DNA of 64,000 nucleotides. It comes from Paracorniculantispora psalliotae (lineage: Eukaryota; Ascomycota; Sordariomycetes; Hypocreales; Cordycipitaceae). Of this stretch, positions 10,743 to 20,852 are shown in pieces (the stretch's first letter is position 1; the number at the start of each line of letters is the position of its first letter). The position numbers were made by a program, and so were the translations under genes. The stretch spans positions 4,284,222-4,348,221 of the forward strand of contig PHFE01000008.1 of the NCBI GenBank assembly GCA_002796755.1, written 5' to 3'. Below the pieces are notes generated by a model, which was given only the letters and a program-made list of their open reading frames with translations, was not told the DNA's origin and made no database searches.

Positions 10743-10757
10743 TGCATGCATGCATGC
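10743..10757. repeat. TGCATGCA tract 1
   Basis: A self-complementary run of GCAT units, TGCATGCATGCATGC. A second shorter tract lies about 150 bp away, both inside the shared codA/badA promoter region. It could be a binding site for a dimeric factor or simply a microsatellite. No fungal factor known to me is tied to it with certainty. Confidence 0.5.
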
Positions 10758-10900
10758 CGGAGTCGTTGGGTGGGGCACTGATGCAGCTGGCAGCTCCGGT
10801 GGCCGGTCGCCGTGGCCGGTGTCCGGGTTCCCACAGGAGCTGTAGCCGCGCTGGACATATGCACGCTGCTTTCTCTATGGCCTCATTTCAATGGGCAGAT

Positions 10901-10910
10901 GCATGCATGC
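10901..10910. repeat. GCATGCATGC tract 2
   Basis: The second self-complementary GCAT tract in the divergent region between choline oxidase and betaine aldehyde dehydrogenase, repeating the core of the tract at 10743. Confidence 0.5.
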
Positions 10911-12349
10911 AACGAGTGGCGCAACGCCAGAGCTTGACCAGTTTCTGTTCTCTTTTTCATTGCCATCATTCTGCTTCTTCCAGCGCCCACTGGGGCGAAG
11001 CGGAACCCCCGGCGAGGCTGCGGGTCGCTGATGTCATTTGGGCTTGTCAGTTGCGCGGGTATGGACACTACTTGTCAGTGTACGGCGGGACAAGTACTGT
11101 GGAAAAAAAAAGCAGTGCCACCAACAAGGTTATCCTACGAATTCCCCGCCAAGAAGATTTTTTTTTATCTGCATCTCCCGGCGATACCTTCGTACGACTG
11201 ACTACGAGCGGGCCCAGTGGACTGTTGCTAGTCAATGGCCGGATTGGGAAATGGTGAGGGCCCTTGCTCGACGGCGGGCCGCGTAGTTGGATATTGAAAG
11301 TAAAAGCATTCTTTTCGCTTTTCTGATGACGACGTTTGTACCGATGCATGGATCAGTTTTCAATTCCCTTGGTGGCTGGCAGCTGGCTGACGGGCTGAAC
11401 ATGGCTGGCCAATGCCGAGCCAGGCCCAACCTACCACTCAATCAATAGTCGACTGTACGGCACCAGGGCTGCAACAACAGCCGGGGTAGAGAGCACCTGA
11501 TCGGGGCCGTGTTCCGTGTCTGTTGTTTGGCAGTTGCTTGTTCAGTGAATTCTGCAAGCTCCTCTCTGCCAAGAGTGAGTAAGCCGCAACTAACACGGCC
11601 GAGGGCGATTAGACACAATGGCGATTGGCAACGACTCAAGAATAATGCGCTCTAAAATCTCTGCATAGCTGTGCAGGCCGTATACCTTAACCGTCGCTCT
11701 CATTCTGTTTCTCTCGTTCCCTTCAACTATGGTGCCTCGTATTACAGCTTACCCAGCAAGTTACTTATCAGGCCTGCTTCCCCGCCATCGCATCCTCCCA
11801 GCCAGCCCGGACTACGCCCAGTAGCGCATCTTGAACAATACTTCCCTCGTAACTATTACACCCCAAAAATACACCAATTGGCCTACCAAGTACTCTCGTA
11901 TGCTAGCCAGATATACCGCTGCCACCATAGTCCCCGACTCGCCTTCTCATGCCTCTCATGCCAATCACACGTTGCGAGTAATGAGCGCGCCATTCCCTGC
12001 CACCGCCGCTGCACCGCTCGCTTCAGTGGATTGCGGTGGGCTAATGGTGGCGCCCGGGGAGGTCTGATCCACTGTAGCTCGGTTGCCTCGCCGCTGCAAC
12101 TGCCTGGACCCCGCTGTGGCCGGCGAGCCTTCACTCTGCAAGCCTTCATCTCCATCTCCACCGCCAGCCTCTTCCTGCAACTGCCATCATCACCCATTCC
12201 AAGCTAACCTCAATTGCCATTTGCCTTCAAACCACCTGCCTTGCTCGGCAATAGCTCTTGTGACAATTCGCCGTAATCCATTTTGGCCGTGTGCCACTTC
12301 CCTACTGTCTCCATCGCAGACCTTTTCCTTTCCCTGCAGCTCTTCCTCA

Positions 12350-12357
12350 TTACGTCA
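12350..12357 (-). promoter_or_regulatory. CRE-like site (TGACGTAA) before badA
   Basis: TTACGTCA on the plus strand reads TGACGTAA on the minus strand, a near-consensus ATF/CREB bZIP site 80 bp upstream of the dehydrogenase ATG, inside its pyrimidine-rich leader. Fungal AtfA-type factors act in osmotic and oxidative stress, which would suit an osmolyte gene. This is inference from one 8-mer that could be chance. Confidence 0.35.
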
Positions 12358-12436
12358 CAGCTTTCACCTCAACCTTCAATACCACAAACGAGGCCATCAC
12401 CAACTTTCCTCGTCTGACATCCGCCTCGTCGCCGCC

Positions 12437-13966
12437 ATGACCTTCGCCAAAGATATTCACACCTTCCACTCGGGCCAGCCCCAACACAAGTCCTCCGACT
12501 CCTCTTCCACCTTCCAGTCCATCGATCCCAGCACGGCCCAGCCGCTCGCCACCATCTACACCTCGACGCGCCAGCAAATCGACGACGCTGTCGCCTCTGC
12601 CCAAGCCGCCTTCCCGACCTGGTCGCAGACGCCTGCCCCCAAGCGCGCTGCCATCCTTCTCCGCGCCGCCGCCCTCCTCCGCGAACGCAATGACGCCCTT
12701 GCCCTGACCGAGACCCTTGACACCGGCAAGGCCTGGTCCGAGACGTCCACCGTCGACGTCGTCACCGGCGCCGACGTCCTCGAGTACTACGCCCACATGG
12801 TCGCCGGCGGCCAGCCCGGCCAAAACACCAAGCTGCGCGCCGACGCCTTTGTCCTCACCACCCACGAGCCCCTCGGCGTCTGCGCCGGCATCGGCGCCTG
12901 GAACTACCCCATCCAGATCGCCCTCTGGAAGTCGGCTCCCTGCCTCGCCGCCGGCAACTGCATGGTCTACAAGCCCAGCGAGGTCACCCCGCTGCACGCA
13001 AACACCCTCGCCCAGATCTACATGGAGGCAGGCGTTCCCGCCGGCGTCTTCAACGTCGTCTATGGTGACGGTCCTAGCGCCGGTGTGCCCCTCGTCTCCC
13101 ACCCGGGCATCGCCAAGGTCTCCTTCACCGGCCAGGTCAGCACTGGCAGCAAGGTCGCCGCCTCGGCCGCCAAGGACATGAAGGGCGTCACCATGGAGCT
13201 TGGCGGCAAGAGCCCCGTCGTCATCCTCCCCGACGCCGACGTCGACGAGGCCGCCGACATTGCCATGGCTGCCAACTTCTTCTCCACCGGCCAGGTCTGC
13301 ACCAACGGCACCCGCGTCTTCGTCCCCGACACCATGCTCCCCGCCGTCGAAAAGGCCCTGCTCAAGCGCTGCCGCGAGGGTATCCGCATGGGCATGCCCC
13401 GCGACGAGACCACCAACTTTGGTCCCGTCGTCTCCGCGCCGCACATGGAAAAGGTCAAATCCTACATCAAGCACGGCAAGGAGGTCGACCGCGCCCAGGT
13501 CCTCTACGACGGTGCCGCCGAAGCCCAGAGCAAGAAGCCCACCCCCAACGGCTACTGGGTGCCTCCCGTCATCTTCACCAACTGCACCGACAGCATGCGC
13601 GTGGTCCGCGAGGAGATTTTCGGCCCCGTCATGTGCGTCCTCCCCTACAAGGTCCGCGGCCGCACCCAAGAACAGTGGCTCGAGGAAGTCGTCGGCCGCG
13701 CCAACGACACCCCTATGGGCCTCGCCGCCGGCGTCGTCTCCAACGACCTCAGCCTCGCCCAGGATGTCATCCGCCAGCTCCACGCCGGCATTACCTGGAT
13801 CAACACCTGGGGCGAGTCCCCCGCCGAGATGCCCGTCGGCGGCTGGAAGATGAGCGGCGTCGGCCTCGAGAATGGCGAGGAGGGCATCCGCGCCTACATG
13901 CGCACCAAGAGCACCCTCGTCCAGCTGGGCAAGGGTGCCTGTGCCGGTCTGTTTGCGAAACTGTAA
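12437..13966 (+). CDS. badA: Betaine aldehyde dehydrogenase, peroxisomal
   Basis: An intronless 509-aa enzyme of the NAD(P)-dependent ALDH superfamily. The ATG at 12437 has the good context CGCCATG, and homology begins right after it; the frame upstream is Cys/Pro/Ser-rich leader sequence. Typical blocks are WNYPIQIALWKSAP, KPSEVTP, FTGQVSTG, the catalytic Glu254 in MELGGKSP, the nucleophile Cys288 in GQVCTNGTRVF, and EEIFGPV. The reaction is betaine aldehyde to glycine betaine. The protein ends in AKL, a PTS1 peroxisomal signal, matching the SRL end of choline oxidase encoded divergently. Both steps are therefore predicted in the same organelle. The specific substrate is inferred from sequence type and from the neighbour. 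Confidence 0.9.
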   Translation: MTFAKDIHTFHSGQPQHKSSDSSSTFQSIDPSTAQPLATIYTSTRQQIDDAVASAQAAFPTWSQTPAPKRAAILLRAAALLRERNDALALTETLDTGKAWSETSTVDVVTGADVLEYYAHMVAGGQPGQNTKLRADAFVLTTHEPLGVCAGIGAWNYPIQIALWKSAPCLAAGNCMVYKPSEVTPLHANTLAQIYMEAGVPAGVFNVVYGDGPSAGVPLVSHPGIAKVSFTGQVSTGSKVAASAAKDMKGVTMELGGKSPVVILPDADVDEAADIAMAANFFSTGQVCTNGTRVFVPDTMLPAVEKALLKRCREGIRMGMPRDETTNFGPVVSAPHMEKVKSYIKHGKEVDRAQVLYDGAAEAQSKKPTPNGYWVPPVIFTNCTDSMRVVREEIFGPVMCVLPYKVRGRTQEQWLEEVVGRANDTPMGLAAGVVSNDLSLAQDVIRQLHAGITWINTWGESPAEMPVGGWKMSGVGLENGEEGIRAYMRTKSTLVQLGKGACAGLFAKL

Positions 13967-14277
13967 ATGTCTTTGGTCAGCTGGTGTTTTTTGTTTTTGG
14001 GTATATAAAAAGCGATTTTAGTTCAATGAGAAATGTATACTATTATTTTATCTGAATTGTGCCATGACCTAATCGCGCCGTTTCTATCGTTTTCTACTAA
14101 TTATATTATTTCTACTATTTCTCTTGTTTTCATTATTTCTGTGGCTTCTGTAGTTTCTTTCGCTTCCCTCGCCGCTGCCGTGTCTACCATGCTTCCCCAC
14201 GCACCCAATTTTCGTACTTGCATCTACACATCCACACATTTACACATCTACAGCCAAACCCAACCACCACAACCGCC
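13967..14277. other. Intergenic region between badA and the VOC gene
   Basis: AT-rich 3' flank of badA followed by a pyrimidine-rich leader of the VOC gene. No coding frame is supported. Confidence 0.6.
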
Positions 14278-14682
14278 ATGCCACACCTCGCGCATGTCTC
14301 CGTCGTCGTCCGCGACTACGACGAGGCCCTCGCCTTTTACATCGACAAGCTCGGCTTCACCCTCGTCGAGGACCGCCCCGTACCAGAGCAGAACAAGCGC
14401 TGGGTCACCATCGCGCCGCCCAACGCACCTCCGGGCGCCACCACGGTGCTGCTCGCGCGGGCGTCCTCGCCGGACCAGCTCGCCGCCGTCGGGCGCCAGA
14501 CGGGCGATGATCGAGTATTCTTGTTCCTCGCCACGGATGATTTTCGCCGTGATTACGACAGGTTGACGGCGGCGGGCGTGGAGTGGGCGCGACCGATTGC
14601 GGTGCAGGATTATGGCACGGTGGCGGTCTTTAAAGACTTGTATGGGAATTTGTGGGATTTGATTGAATATGCGAAGCAATGA
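14278..14682 (+). CDS. VOC-family (glyoxalase/bleomycin resistance fold) protein
   Basis: A single-exon 134-aa protein beginning MPHLAHVSVVVRDYDEA; the frame extends a little upstream only from a non-ATG codon. One VOC module is visible: the N-terminal metal-side His6, the FYIDKLGF helix region, then DYGTVAVFKDLYGNLWDLIEY with a C-terminal Glu that normally completes the metal site. The family covers glyoxalase I, fosfomycin or bleomycin resistance proteins and extradiol dioxygenase-like enzymes, so the substrate cannot be stated. It lies 311 bp behind betaine aldehyde dehydrogenase on the same strand. A decayed copy of its 3' end sits about 120 bp downstream. Confidence 0.88.
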   Translation: MPHLAHVSVVVRDYDEALAFYIDKLGFTLVEDRPVPEQNKRWVTIAPPNAPPGATTVLLARASSPDQLAAVGRQTGDDRVFLFLATDDFRRDYDRLTAAGVEWARPIAVQDYGTVAVFKDLYGNLWDLIEYAKQ

Positions 14683-14805
14683 GACTGGACTATGAAATCG
14701 GGTATGAGAAAGAGTCATGGCGGGTTGGTTTGGACATTTGGGTATGGTGAATTGGGGGCATGGAAAAGCTGGCCTTGGGCGGCAACTGGATAATTATGTG
14801 AGCAC

Positions 14806-14880
14806 AACTACGGTACTGTGGCCGTTTTCTGGGAATTACATGGGAGTTTACGGAATATGTTTAAATATGCTGCAAAAAGG
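14806..14880 (+). pseudogene. Decayed copy of the VOC gene 3' end
   Basis: Translating 14806-14880 gives NYGTVAVFWELHG followed by SLRNMFKYAA. The intact gene ends DYGTVAVFKDLYG then NLWDLIEYAK, so about half the residues match over 24 positions with no gap. No upstream part of the domain is found between the two, and the frame then runs into unrelated sequence. This is best read as the remnant of a tandem duplication that lost everything but its tail. Confidence 0.6.
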
Positions 14881-15048
14881 AAACTTACCATGAAATTTGA
14901 TATCAAATACAAGTGTAGGGTTGTCTTTGGACAGCTGGTACGGAAAGGTTTTCCGGCAAATATGGCACGAGGGATCACAACAGCAGGAATATATGGGCAC
15001 CCAGGTGAAAATTTCGATAAATTTCCATGTGTAACCTTTATATAGTAA

Positions 15049-15558
15049 TTTAGTTCCAAACCTCCCAACCGACAGCAGCAAACCCCCGAATGGCCCAATG
15101 GCCGCCGACGCTGTACGAGAAATACCGGCTCCAACAGCGAAGACGACTGCAAAACCCCAGAGGTGCGACGCAGTCTACAACGGCGGCATGACGAAATCCG
15201 GGGTTTGATATCCGGAGAAACAAGGTGGTTTTTAGAGTTAGGATTCCCGCCACCGACGATGATCGACCCAAGACTAACGACGACGAAAGTGTACTCGCCG
15301 CAGCCGCCACCTCCGCGAAAACGAGACGCCACCCCCAGAAGTGAACGTGCCCCCGTAAAAGCGAATCCGAATAGTCCAGTAGTATCGCCGTACTCCCGAA
15401 TGAGCGTGAATGAAAAACCAGCCCTTGGCGCCACAAAGACGAACAGCCGGCCTTCTAGGGTAGTTGAGCCCAGTCCAGACCCAGTGAAGGGCGACAACCC
15501 ATCTGAGCCTGTGGCCGTGTGCCGTAAAGCTCAAAAAGAGACGACTGAATCAGGATAG
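15049..15558 (+). other. Open frame of unknown nature in a GC-rich island
   Basis: A 170-codon open frame follows a TAA at 15046. Its first internal ATG is near the middle. The product is rich in Pro, Arg, Ser and Lys (PPPPRKRDATPRSERAP), and no domain is recognised. Large overlapping frames exist on the other strand too (for example 14808-15497). The island differs in composition from its AT-rich flanks and ends in a GA-repeat near 15588. It might be a fragment of a mobile element or of a gene; no terminal repeats were found by eye. Confidence 0.25.
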
Positions 15559-15886
15559 AAGGATCGAGAAGCGACGGTACCCGATAGGAGAGAGAGAGAC
15601 AGAGAAGGGAAACGAGCCGTCGATAAACGAACATCGTCCGAGATAGCACCACACGAGCCACCTCCAAGAACGACAAAAGAAATAGCGTGAGCGTCGGTGA
15701 GTGTGTATCTCTTTCGCTACAATTTCCCTTGTAATATATTTGTACGCTTAATAGAGGCATCTTTTTTTAGTCTTCAGTTGTATGGCCAGATATTTTATTT
15801 GAATATAATCCTGTCTTTGGTAGAGTCATGTGAGTCTCTGAATATATAACTTGCTTAAATGACTGTTTAATAAAAAGATCTATTTA
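15559..15886. other. Intergenic, GA-rich then AT-rich
   Basis: Contains a GAGAGAGAGA microsatellite near 15588 and an AT-rich 3' flank of the amidase gene. No gene is seen. Confidence 0.5.
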
Positions 15887-17752
15887 CTAGAACGGAACAG
15901 GCACGTTGCGCTCAAGATACCCTCTCCACGTCGGCCTGCTTCTCTTGAGCTTTGAGTCCTTCGCCGTCAGCTGCACGTCCTCAATCGCGCTAGCCCACTT
16001 CACCAGCTCGTCCTCGCGCCACGCCGTCTGCAGAATCGCCAGGCCAAACGGCATGCCCGAGTCAGAACTCACGCCCACCGGCAGCGTCACCACCGGATAC
16101 CCGGCCTGCGCCGCCTGCTGGTACGCCTGGCCGATGCCCGACGGCACCAGCAAGCCGTTGAGCGTCGTGCCGTTGCACCGCAGCGCGTCGTTGATGCCGT
16201 CACGCGACTTGCTCTGGCAGAAGCCCAGCGCTTGGAAGTACGTCTCGTCCTGTACGCCCTTTGTCGCCTGCGACGCGAGGAATACGTCCTGGCCAGAGTA
16301 GAATGCCGGGTGGCCGAGCGGCCACGGGTGTCCGCCCTCGGCGCCGTCGTTGTCGAAGTTGTACTGGATAATGTCGTCGACGGTCTTGATCTTCGTGTTG
16401 GTGACTTCCGTCAGGTACTTGTTCATGTTGTTGTAAAAATCGACTTTAATGTACGTCAGCTCCGATTCGTTGACGCGCCCGCGACCCGTGTTGCCCCAGT
16501 CCCAGTCCCAGCCGTCCGGGCTGATGATGGTCTCGTAGTCGGTAATCTCCGTGCCGTTGATAATCGTGGCGCCCTCCGCGCGCATCATGTCCAGCAGCTG
16601 AAGCAGCGCCGTCTGCTGCTCGTCGTCGGCGTACTTCCAGTAGCTCTGCCACGGCAGACCGAAGCGCGCGTCCTTGAGCGCCGACTTTGTCGACAGCAGC
16701 GAGGCGTAGCCGCCGCTGGGCGCGGGCTTGATATCCTCGGCGAGCGTGTAGTTGTCGCGCGCGTCGGTGCCGTGGATGGCATCAAAGGCGTACACGGCGT
16801 CGCGCACGGTGCGGCCAAAGGGCCCGACCGAGTCCTGGTGCTCCGACTCGGGGATGACGCCGGCGCGCGAGGTGCGGCCGACGGTGGGCTTGAATCCGAC
16901 CAGGCCGTTGCGAGAGGCGGGGTTAATGACTGGGGGCGACAATTAGCATGGTGTATGAGAAGCAACGAAGAGGATGGGACATACTGCTGCCGTCGGTCTC
17001 GGTACCGATGGAAAAGGCGACCACGTTCGCCGCCACGCCGACGGCGCTGCCGGAGCTGCTACCGCCTGGGTTCACCGTCAGATTGTACGAGCTGCGGCAC
17101 TGGCCGCCGCGCCCAGAGAAGCCCTCCGAGTAGTTGCTGCTGCGCATATCTGCCCACTCGCTGAGCGTGGCCTTGCCGAATAGGACGGCGCCCGCGTCGC
17201 GCAGCTTGGCCACGACGTGCGCGTCGCGAGGGATAATGCTGCCAAGAAGCGCCCAGCTGCCGGCCGTCGTGTCCATGTTGTCTTTAGTGCCAATGTTGTC
17301 CTTGACGGTGAACGGGATACCGTGCAGAGGACCCCGGACGTTGCCGTTCTGGCGCTCCGCGTCGCGCTCGGCGGCAATGGCAAAGACATCGGGATTGACC
17401 TGAAGAATGGAGCTGAACAATACGCGCGTTAGAGAAGATCGGTCGTCTCATGAATTGAAAGTTGTGAAAGAAAAGCATAAAATAGTTCGTACTTGATGTA
17501 TTCTTCAGTCTGGAATGCTCTTGTGAGGTAGCATCCCACCAGCTTCACTGACGTCAGGTTGCCATTTTTCATCGCTTCCTGCATCTGATCAATGGTAGCC
17601 TCCTCCAGCTTAAAGCCGTGGCAGTCGGCCATCGGAAACAGCTCCGTCGAGTTTGCATTTTCCTGCAGCGGAATCAATGGCGGCGTATATTGCGTATCAA
17701 AGGCGCATGCAGCCCCTAGGAGCAGAGCCCCTGCCAGAACGGAGGAATGCAT
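15887..17752 (-). CDS. Secreted amidase (amidase-signature family)
   Basis: Three exons: 17752-17493, 17412-16985 and 16929-15887, with introns of 80 and 55 nt, giving 576 aa. Joints read EEYIN-SILQVNPD and TETDGS-IINPASRNGLVGFKPT, both textbook for the family. The Ser-cisSer-Lys triad is visible: Lys124 in PFTVKDN, the cis-Ser in GGSSSGS (205-207), and the nucleophile Ser229 in TETDGS. The N-terminus MHSSVLAGALLLGAACAF looks like a signal peptide, and N-glycosylation sequons are frequent (NST, NYT, NGT), so it is probably secreted. It hydrolyses carboxamides; the substrate is unknown. It may scavenge nitrogen alongside the formamidase at 48 kb. Confidence 0.88.
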
Positions 17753-18544
17753 GATGGGTGAGCAAGCGGCCTACTGCGATGTCGAAGCGAAGACGGAAGC
17801 CTGCCGATCACACTCGTATGACGGTCTGTGTAAAAGCCACTTTTCTTGTGAAGGGCAAGAGCAGTTGGGCAGCTAAGCCGGTACATATATCAAATCCTCA
17901 TTTTCCGCGGCACCCTCCGCCATGCGCGGTAAATTAAAGGCCTCGACAGCATAATCTTTCAGTAGCATCATTCCCCGTCTCGCCCAAGACCTCGCCCCTC
18001 CTTGCGTGCAACGCAGTGATCCTTGCTAGTCTCCAGAAAATGTCTCCGAGGCATCGGCGAATTGAATCCGCCTAGGGGAGCCTGCTTCGATTTTTTTCTT
18101 CTTCGGTCGATCCGCGGTGGTCATTGCATTTTGTAGTCCCTTTTCAATAATTACCACGCTCCATTGTAACGGACGTGCGAAGCTGACAGGCGGCGCATGG
18201 ACGACTTGGGAGACCCAGCCACCCAGCGCAGTGGTTCTTGGCTTATAAGCCTATTTCCCCACTGCGAAAACGGCCGCTAAAAATGACTCGGTTATTTCAT
18301 TGCAGGCAGGCCAGTGGAGATTGATGCACCAGGCAAGTGTCAAATGCCGAACGCTTATTATACCTCATTCGGCAAACTCTATTCGACAGCGATGTAACTC
18401 TGGACCTTGGTTGTTCCAAGCTACTCTAGCGATCACATTGGACGTAAGAAGAGAATTTAGCAGCAGTAGTATTTAAACGCTTGATTTGTCATGGGTGCAA
18501 TTAAGATGTGAGTTGTCGTCTAAAACGTCGTCCATCGAACTAGC
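17753..18544. other. Intergenic region, no gene seen
   Basis: Upstream of the amidase and downstream of the rhodopsin-domain gene. Only short frames without bias are present. A T-rich tract near 18090 is typical of fungal promoters. Confidence 0.55.
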
Positions 18545-19861
18545 TCACTGGTGACGGACTCGTCTCTCCTGCACGTCAAAATCCGTCTTCACATAAATAC
18601 CATCGGTTGATTTCGCGCTGTGGTAATCATCCGTGTCAAGGTAGTGCCCAGCGCTGACCGCCGCCTCGTAGTTCGCGTGAAGCTGGTCTTGGCTGCCCAG
18701 GTGCTCGCTGCGACGCCGCAGGGCGCCAAGCCGCGTCCCACCCGAGTCTGTGGATTTATTGGGCTTGCGGTTTGACGTTGAGCCAGACGTTTCGCTGGTG
18801 TCTTTTCTTCCCAGGACGAACCTGTCAAAGACGGGTTTCACACCCGGCACGGAGAGCGCAATCAAGGTGGCGCCGATTTCAGCAACCTCCACCCCGAGCA
18901 TCGGGTTGTACTCCCAGGACTGTATGCTGTTAGTGCGCCGCGACGCTTGGTTGGATTGTAGTCAACGTACCATATCAGCTTCCCACTGACCGCGGATAAC
19001 CAAAATTAAACGAGCGACAGAGATCGCAATCACGCTGCATACAAATTAGCGATGGAATCCGGCGAGTGTAATAAATCACTTACAGGATACCGGGCAAAAG
19101 AATAGAAGCAAGTTGGATCTTCTTTTTGCGATTCATCTCCAGCGTCCACAGCATGGCGATAGGGATGCCAAAGATTAGCAAATCGCACAGAAGCGAGACT
19201 GCAGAGTTGACGCTGTACACCAGGCCCCATTCCAAGCATTTGAATTGTTTAAACTCAGGTTGGAACGGGTACGGCCAGTAACCCGTTACCGGTCTGCAAT
19301 GGAAAATCAGCAGCAGCATCTGCGGTAGAAAGCCCGCGATCAAGACTCCAAAAACAACCTGGATCGCAATTCTAAATTTTGTATGCAAGCTGCAAAGTCG
19401 AAAGTAGAATGCTAATCCAGATACACGACAGAGTAGGAGCGCAACGGTGTAGACGACGTGGGCAATGAAATCCAACAGCTGCGTCAACAGCATCGTATCG
19501 TTGTCGAGAATATTTTCAATGTAGGCAAAGTGCCGTCCGGAGCCCAATCGTATCAGCTCAATGCAAAGACCGACGAATGCGCAGAAGCAGAACTGTAAGC
19601 TCTTGTTAGTCAATGTCCAATATGAAAGATATGAGTGAACAATACCAAAGATCCCAAGGCCAGCCCATCGTCAACACCGACGCGCTTGACAACAAAAACC
19701 CTAGAAGCCAGGCGGCAAAGAACAACTCCGTTTACTAGTACTGTCACGATGACAATAGCAATAATGGCGGGTTGGTCTTTGGACTCATTGAGAAATGCTT
19801 CCGTAATCCCCTCTGGTACTCGGCCACTGGCAATCGCCTGGGCGACTTTGGGGTCGGACAT
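18545..19861 (-). CDS. Fungal rhodopsin-domain (SAT4/PTH11-like) membrane protein
   Basis: Four exons: 19861-19646, 19592-19084, 19034-18971 and 18919-18545, with introns of 53, 49 and 51 nt, giving 387 aa. The ATG at 19861 (MSDPKVAQ) is the first in frame; the frame further up begins only with TTG. About seven hydrophobic segments are separated by family marks: RVGVDDGLALGSL in the first cytoplasmic loop, and FHCRPVTGYWPYP with KCLEWG before the fifth helix. The C-terminal 100 residues are a charged, Ser-rich cytoplasmic tail. Proteins of this fold include PTH11-type receptors, but most have no known ligand, and this one has no CFEM domain. Membrane topology is sure; the signalling role is inference. 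Confidence 0.85.
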
Positions 19862-20852
19862 GATGTTGAAAAAACGAACGAAGCTTTGACGAGACAATGA
19901 TTCTGCATGCGAGGCAAACTATATCTTTGCATATACTAGATAGAATCGAGTCGATGGTCGCTTCATTATAGGGCTCCATAGTGGCTTTCTTCAGTTTCTG
20001 GCTCTGAGTCGTGAGCCATGCAAGCCGTCTGCGACGAATGTGTGGGCTTTCCTTGTAAATTATTTCCCATAACAAGCGTTTCAACGGCCATGGCCGAGGA
20101 ATTCAGCCACAATTTCGGCAACTGAAGCACATCCACAGAAGCGGAACCAAAATCCGCCCTATTTGACCTGTGCACCCTCAGCTGCGCCGGCAGAAGGACG
20201 ATCTGCTCGTGAAGACTACACGTCAGCAGAGGCATAGTTGCTACTCGCCCGTCGACTACGATTTCTGGCAGAGAATACCTCTTCGTATTCATCTGAAATT
20301 GAATATTTACCAATCCCTTTGGCAAAAGAGAGCATTCTTACATGACTTGTCCCGCCAGGTCGTGTCAGAGCCAAATGGGGAGCCTAGCGCGAATTTATTG
20401 GCCAAGCCACGACCCAGAAGAGCGCGCTTTGCCTGGCGGACCGGCGATCTCAGACGTTAAATTTTTGGTTCGACAGGGGTCTGTTTGGATTCGAGAATCT
20501 CGAAGTTCGGTGAAAAAGCGCGGTGCCACAGACTATGGAGATTCTTGTGCTCGGTCGAATTCTTAGCGGCACGCGCCGTCAAGTGGCTAAGCCAAAGCCA
20601 TTCTCTTCTTTTCAAGAAATTTAGGTGACTCTTGGTCCTCCATGAAACGAAAAGGCGAGGAAGCAATGTGATTCTGATACGAGAACATGCCACAAGTGGA
20701 GTAACCCTGAGGCGAGAGTCGATCTGCAATCCACCCAATAAATTATGCTAGTCAGTCTTGATGCAATCACTGGAGATAAATAAAATCGCATTATTAGCTC
20801 TCCTTTCCTCAAAGCTTCTCGAAAGGAATCTCGCGACGTTATATAAGCCAAT
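19862..20852. other. Intergenic region, no gene seen
   Basis: About 1 kb upstream of the rhodopsin-domain gene and downstream of the acetyltransferase. Short frames on both strands show no domain or bias. Confidence 0.5.

Larger units (their letters stand above)
9731..12436. promoter_or_regulatory. Long divergent promoter region of codA and badA
   Basis: There are 2.7 kb between two divergent glycine-betaine genes. Several open frames of 60-197 codons occur on both strands, but they are Ser/Pro/Arg/Cys-rich, overlap each other, and have no recognisable domain. The stretch just before the dehydrogenase (about 12140-12436) is pyrimidine-rich, typical of a fungal 5' leader. Two GCAT-repeat tracts and one CRE-like octamer are listed separately. 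Confidence 0.6.

Noticed and set aside
10271..10864. 197-codon minus-strand frame in the codA/badA gap
   Set aside because: Cys/Ser/Arg/His-rich product with no domain, several overlapping frames in the same stretch, and no good ATG context.
12350..13783. 477-codon open frame antisense to betaine aldehyde dehydrogenase
   Set aside because: Same mirror effect; low-complexity Gly/Asp/Val product.
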